NCBI GenBank assembly: GCA_049509915.1
Contig: JBEKZL010000233.1
Span: forward strand, 1 to 15,817
Origin: JBEKYD01 sp049509915
Lineage (GTDB): Bacteria > Acidobacteriota > Terriglobia > Bryobacterales > Bryobacteraceae
Length of the DNA stretch: 15,817 nt
Reading direction: 5' to 3'
Shown: in pieces, positions 14,819 to 15,817 of the stretch
Position numbering within the stretch: position 1 is the first letter of the stretch
Layout of the letters: the number at the start of each line of letters is the position of its first letter
Made by a program: the position numbers and the translations under genes
Notes under the pieces: model-generated
Database searches by the model: none
What the model was told of the DNA's origin: nothing
What the model saw: the letters and a program-made list of their open reading frames with translations, nothing else

Positions 14819-15817
14819 CTATGCGGCTTGGGCGCGGGGTATCAGGCCGATGGATTCGAGCAGGCCTCTCCACTTTCTTAGGAGTAGTTCGATCAGGTTC
14901 AAGGCGAGGGCCAGGGCCAGCAGACCGGGCCAGAGGCGCATGGTGGAGTGAACGCCGCGGCCGCCGGCGTCGAAGACCTGGCGGGGGGAGGGGCGGAAGC
15001 GTCCTCCGGTGGCGGCGGCGATCTGGCGCAGGAGGCTGGGGTTGTTGCCGTATTCGGCCATCTCGTCTTCCTGGCGGTAGAAGCCGGCCTCGGGAAAAGA
15101 TCGGGAGTCGGCGAGGGGACGAATGTGGAACAAGCCCTGGGCGGAGCCGATGACGAGGCGGCCGCGATAGTGGCCGGCGGTGACCTTGCCCACCTTGAGC
15201 GGGGCTTCGAAACCAGCGGGGCCGAGGACGAAGATGTCGGGAATGGCGGCGGGTTCCTCCACGTTGGCGGAGAAGCGGTAGTCCACTACCAGTTCACCGG
15301 AGACGGGATCGAAATCGGCCAGAGTTTCGCTTTCGGGCGCGTGCGGCAACAGGTCGTGGAAGATGTTGGCCCAGAAGCGGTCGAAGCCGGACCATTCCAC
15401 CCAGTTCGACGCCCAGCGGTTCTTGGCGTCGGAAGTGAAGACGGCCACGCGGCCGAGGCCGTATTGCCAGCGCACCAGGAGAGGATCGCCGCGGTCGGCT
15501 TCGAGAATGGTTTCCGCGGTGGGCCGGGCCTGGAACCGCACGTAGCCGCGGAGGGCTGGGGCGTGGGCCATATCGACGCCGTTGAGCACTTCGGCCTGTT
15601 GGAGGATTTTCGGAGTCAACAATTTCTCGATGGCGGTCATGCCGGTGTGTTCCTCGACGTCGCGCAGAAGGAGTTGCTCCAGGCCGGCGGGGTCGTTGAG
15701 GAAATAAGATTTGCCATCGGCGCTGGCGGCGACGCGCTCGAGGAAGGCGCGATTGACGTCCTGGCCCAGGCCCACGGTGGAAATGGTGACGTGGTTGGAA
15801 AGGGCCTGTTTGGAGAG
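14819..15817 (-). CDS. VWA/GATase-like membrane protein, C-terminal part
   Basis: The frame is open to the right edge; 332 residues are visible and the N-terminus is outside. The visible part opens with the end of a von Willebrand A-like domain (VTISTVGLGQDVNRAFLERV). It continues with the LEQLLLRDVEEHT block and a GATase1-like/beta region with YGLGRVAVFTSDAKNRWASN and FWANIFHDLLPHAPES, then a beta-sandwich stretch. It ends with one membrane helix (LWPGLLALALALNLIELLL) and a short basic tail. This matches the large VWA plus glutamine-amidotransferase-like membrane proteins of Acidobacteria and Planctomycetes, usually encoded with BatA/MoxR-type genes. The function of the family is not established. 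Its partners would lie beyond this window. Confidence 0.8.
   Translation of the reverse strand, partial: LSKQALSNHVTISTVGLGQDVNRAFLERVAASADGKSYFLNDPAGLEQLLLRDVEEHTGMTAIEKLLTPKILQQAEVLNGVDMAHAPALRGYVRFQARPTAETILEADRGDPLLVRWQYGLGRVAVFTSDAKNRWASNWVEWSGFDRFWANIFHDLLPHAPESETLADFDPVSGELVVDYRFSANVEEPAAIPDIFVLGPAGFEAPLKVGKVTAGHYRGRLVIGSAQGLFHIRPLADSRSFPEAGFYRQEDEMAEYGNNPSLLRQIAAATGGRFRPSPRQVFDAGGRGVHSTMRLWPGLLALALALNLIELLLRKWRGLLESIGLIPRAQAA

Overview
The window is a GC-rich bacterial chromosome segment. It looks like an acidobacterium of the Solibacter/Bryobacter type, but that is inference from gene content. The pointers are a very large secreted BNR/VPS10-like repeat protein, a CBM9-like secreted protein, a VWA/GATase-like membrane protein, a single secreted DsbD-alpha domain and an HTH plus SEC-C protein. 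The lipid A-type acyltransferase indicates a Gram-negative envelope. No rRNA, tRNA, CRISPR array or intact insertion sequence was seen.

Layout. Positions 3-893 hold the C-terminal part of a GT-C (GT39/PMT_2-type) membrane glycosyltransferase. A weakly coding stretch follows (894-1599), with one possible 55-aa protein at 1284-1451. An HTH plus SEC-C protein occupies 1600-2130. Next come a hairpin-rich spacer and a BrnA-type antitoxin pseudogene interrupted by one in-frame TAG (2241-2504), then a small HExxH metallopeptidase-like protein (2524-3078). Positions 3099-4303 are a redox/envelope cluster: a TlpA-like thioredoxin, a stand-alone DsbD-alpha domain overlapping it by 62 nt, and a small two-helix membrane protein. 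An LpxL/HtrB-family acyltransferase lies at 4359-5258. A foreign-looking patch follows (5259-6617) with a translationally coupled pair of unrecognised genes and a frameshifted Y1/RAYT transposase remnant.

On the minus strand are guaB (IMP dehydrogenase, 6618-8072) and, upstream, a COG3910-like ATPase followed by a tiny CPFCG protein (8180-9006). Divergent from these, on the plus strand, a 1043-aa secreted Asp-box protein (9108-12239) is closely followed by a GT-C-like membrane protein (12247-13929). The right end is minus-strand: a secreted CBM9-like protein (13975-14682), a striking double-hairpin palindrome, and the C-terminal part of a VWA/GATase-like membrane protein (14819 to the end).

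Two themes cross the window. First, several genes have a -10-like hexamer (TATAAT, TATACT, TACAAT, TACGAT or TATCAT) ending only 9-12 nt before the ATG with no Shine-Dalgarno, which suggests leaderless or nearly leaderless mRNAs. These help choose start codons for the ATPase, guaB and the CBM9-like gene. Second, intergenic GC-rich palindromes (2146-2194, 6533-6563, 14721-14768) and a decayed RAYT-type transposase point to REP-like element activity. Nothing here proves a new multi-gene system. The best candidates for undescribed biology are the 5432-6270 gene pair and the ATPase plus CPFCG pair at 8180-9006.
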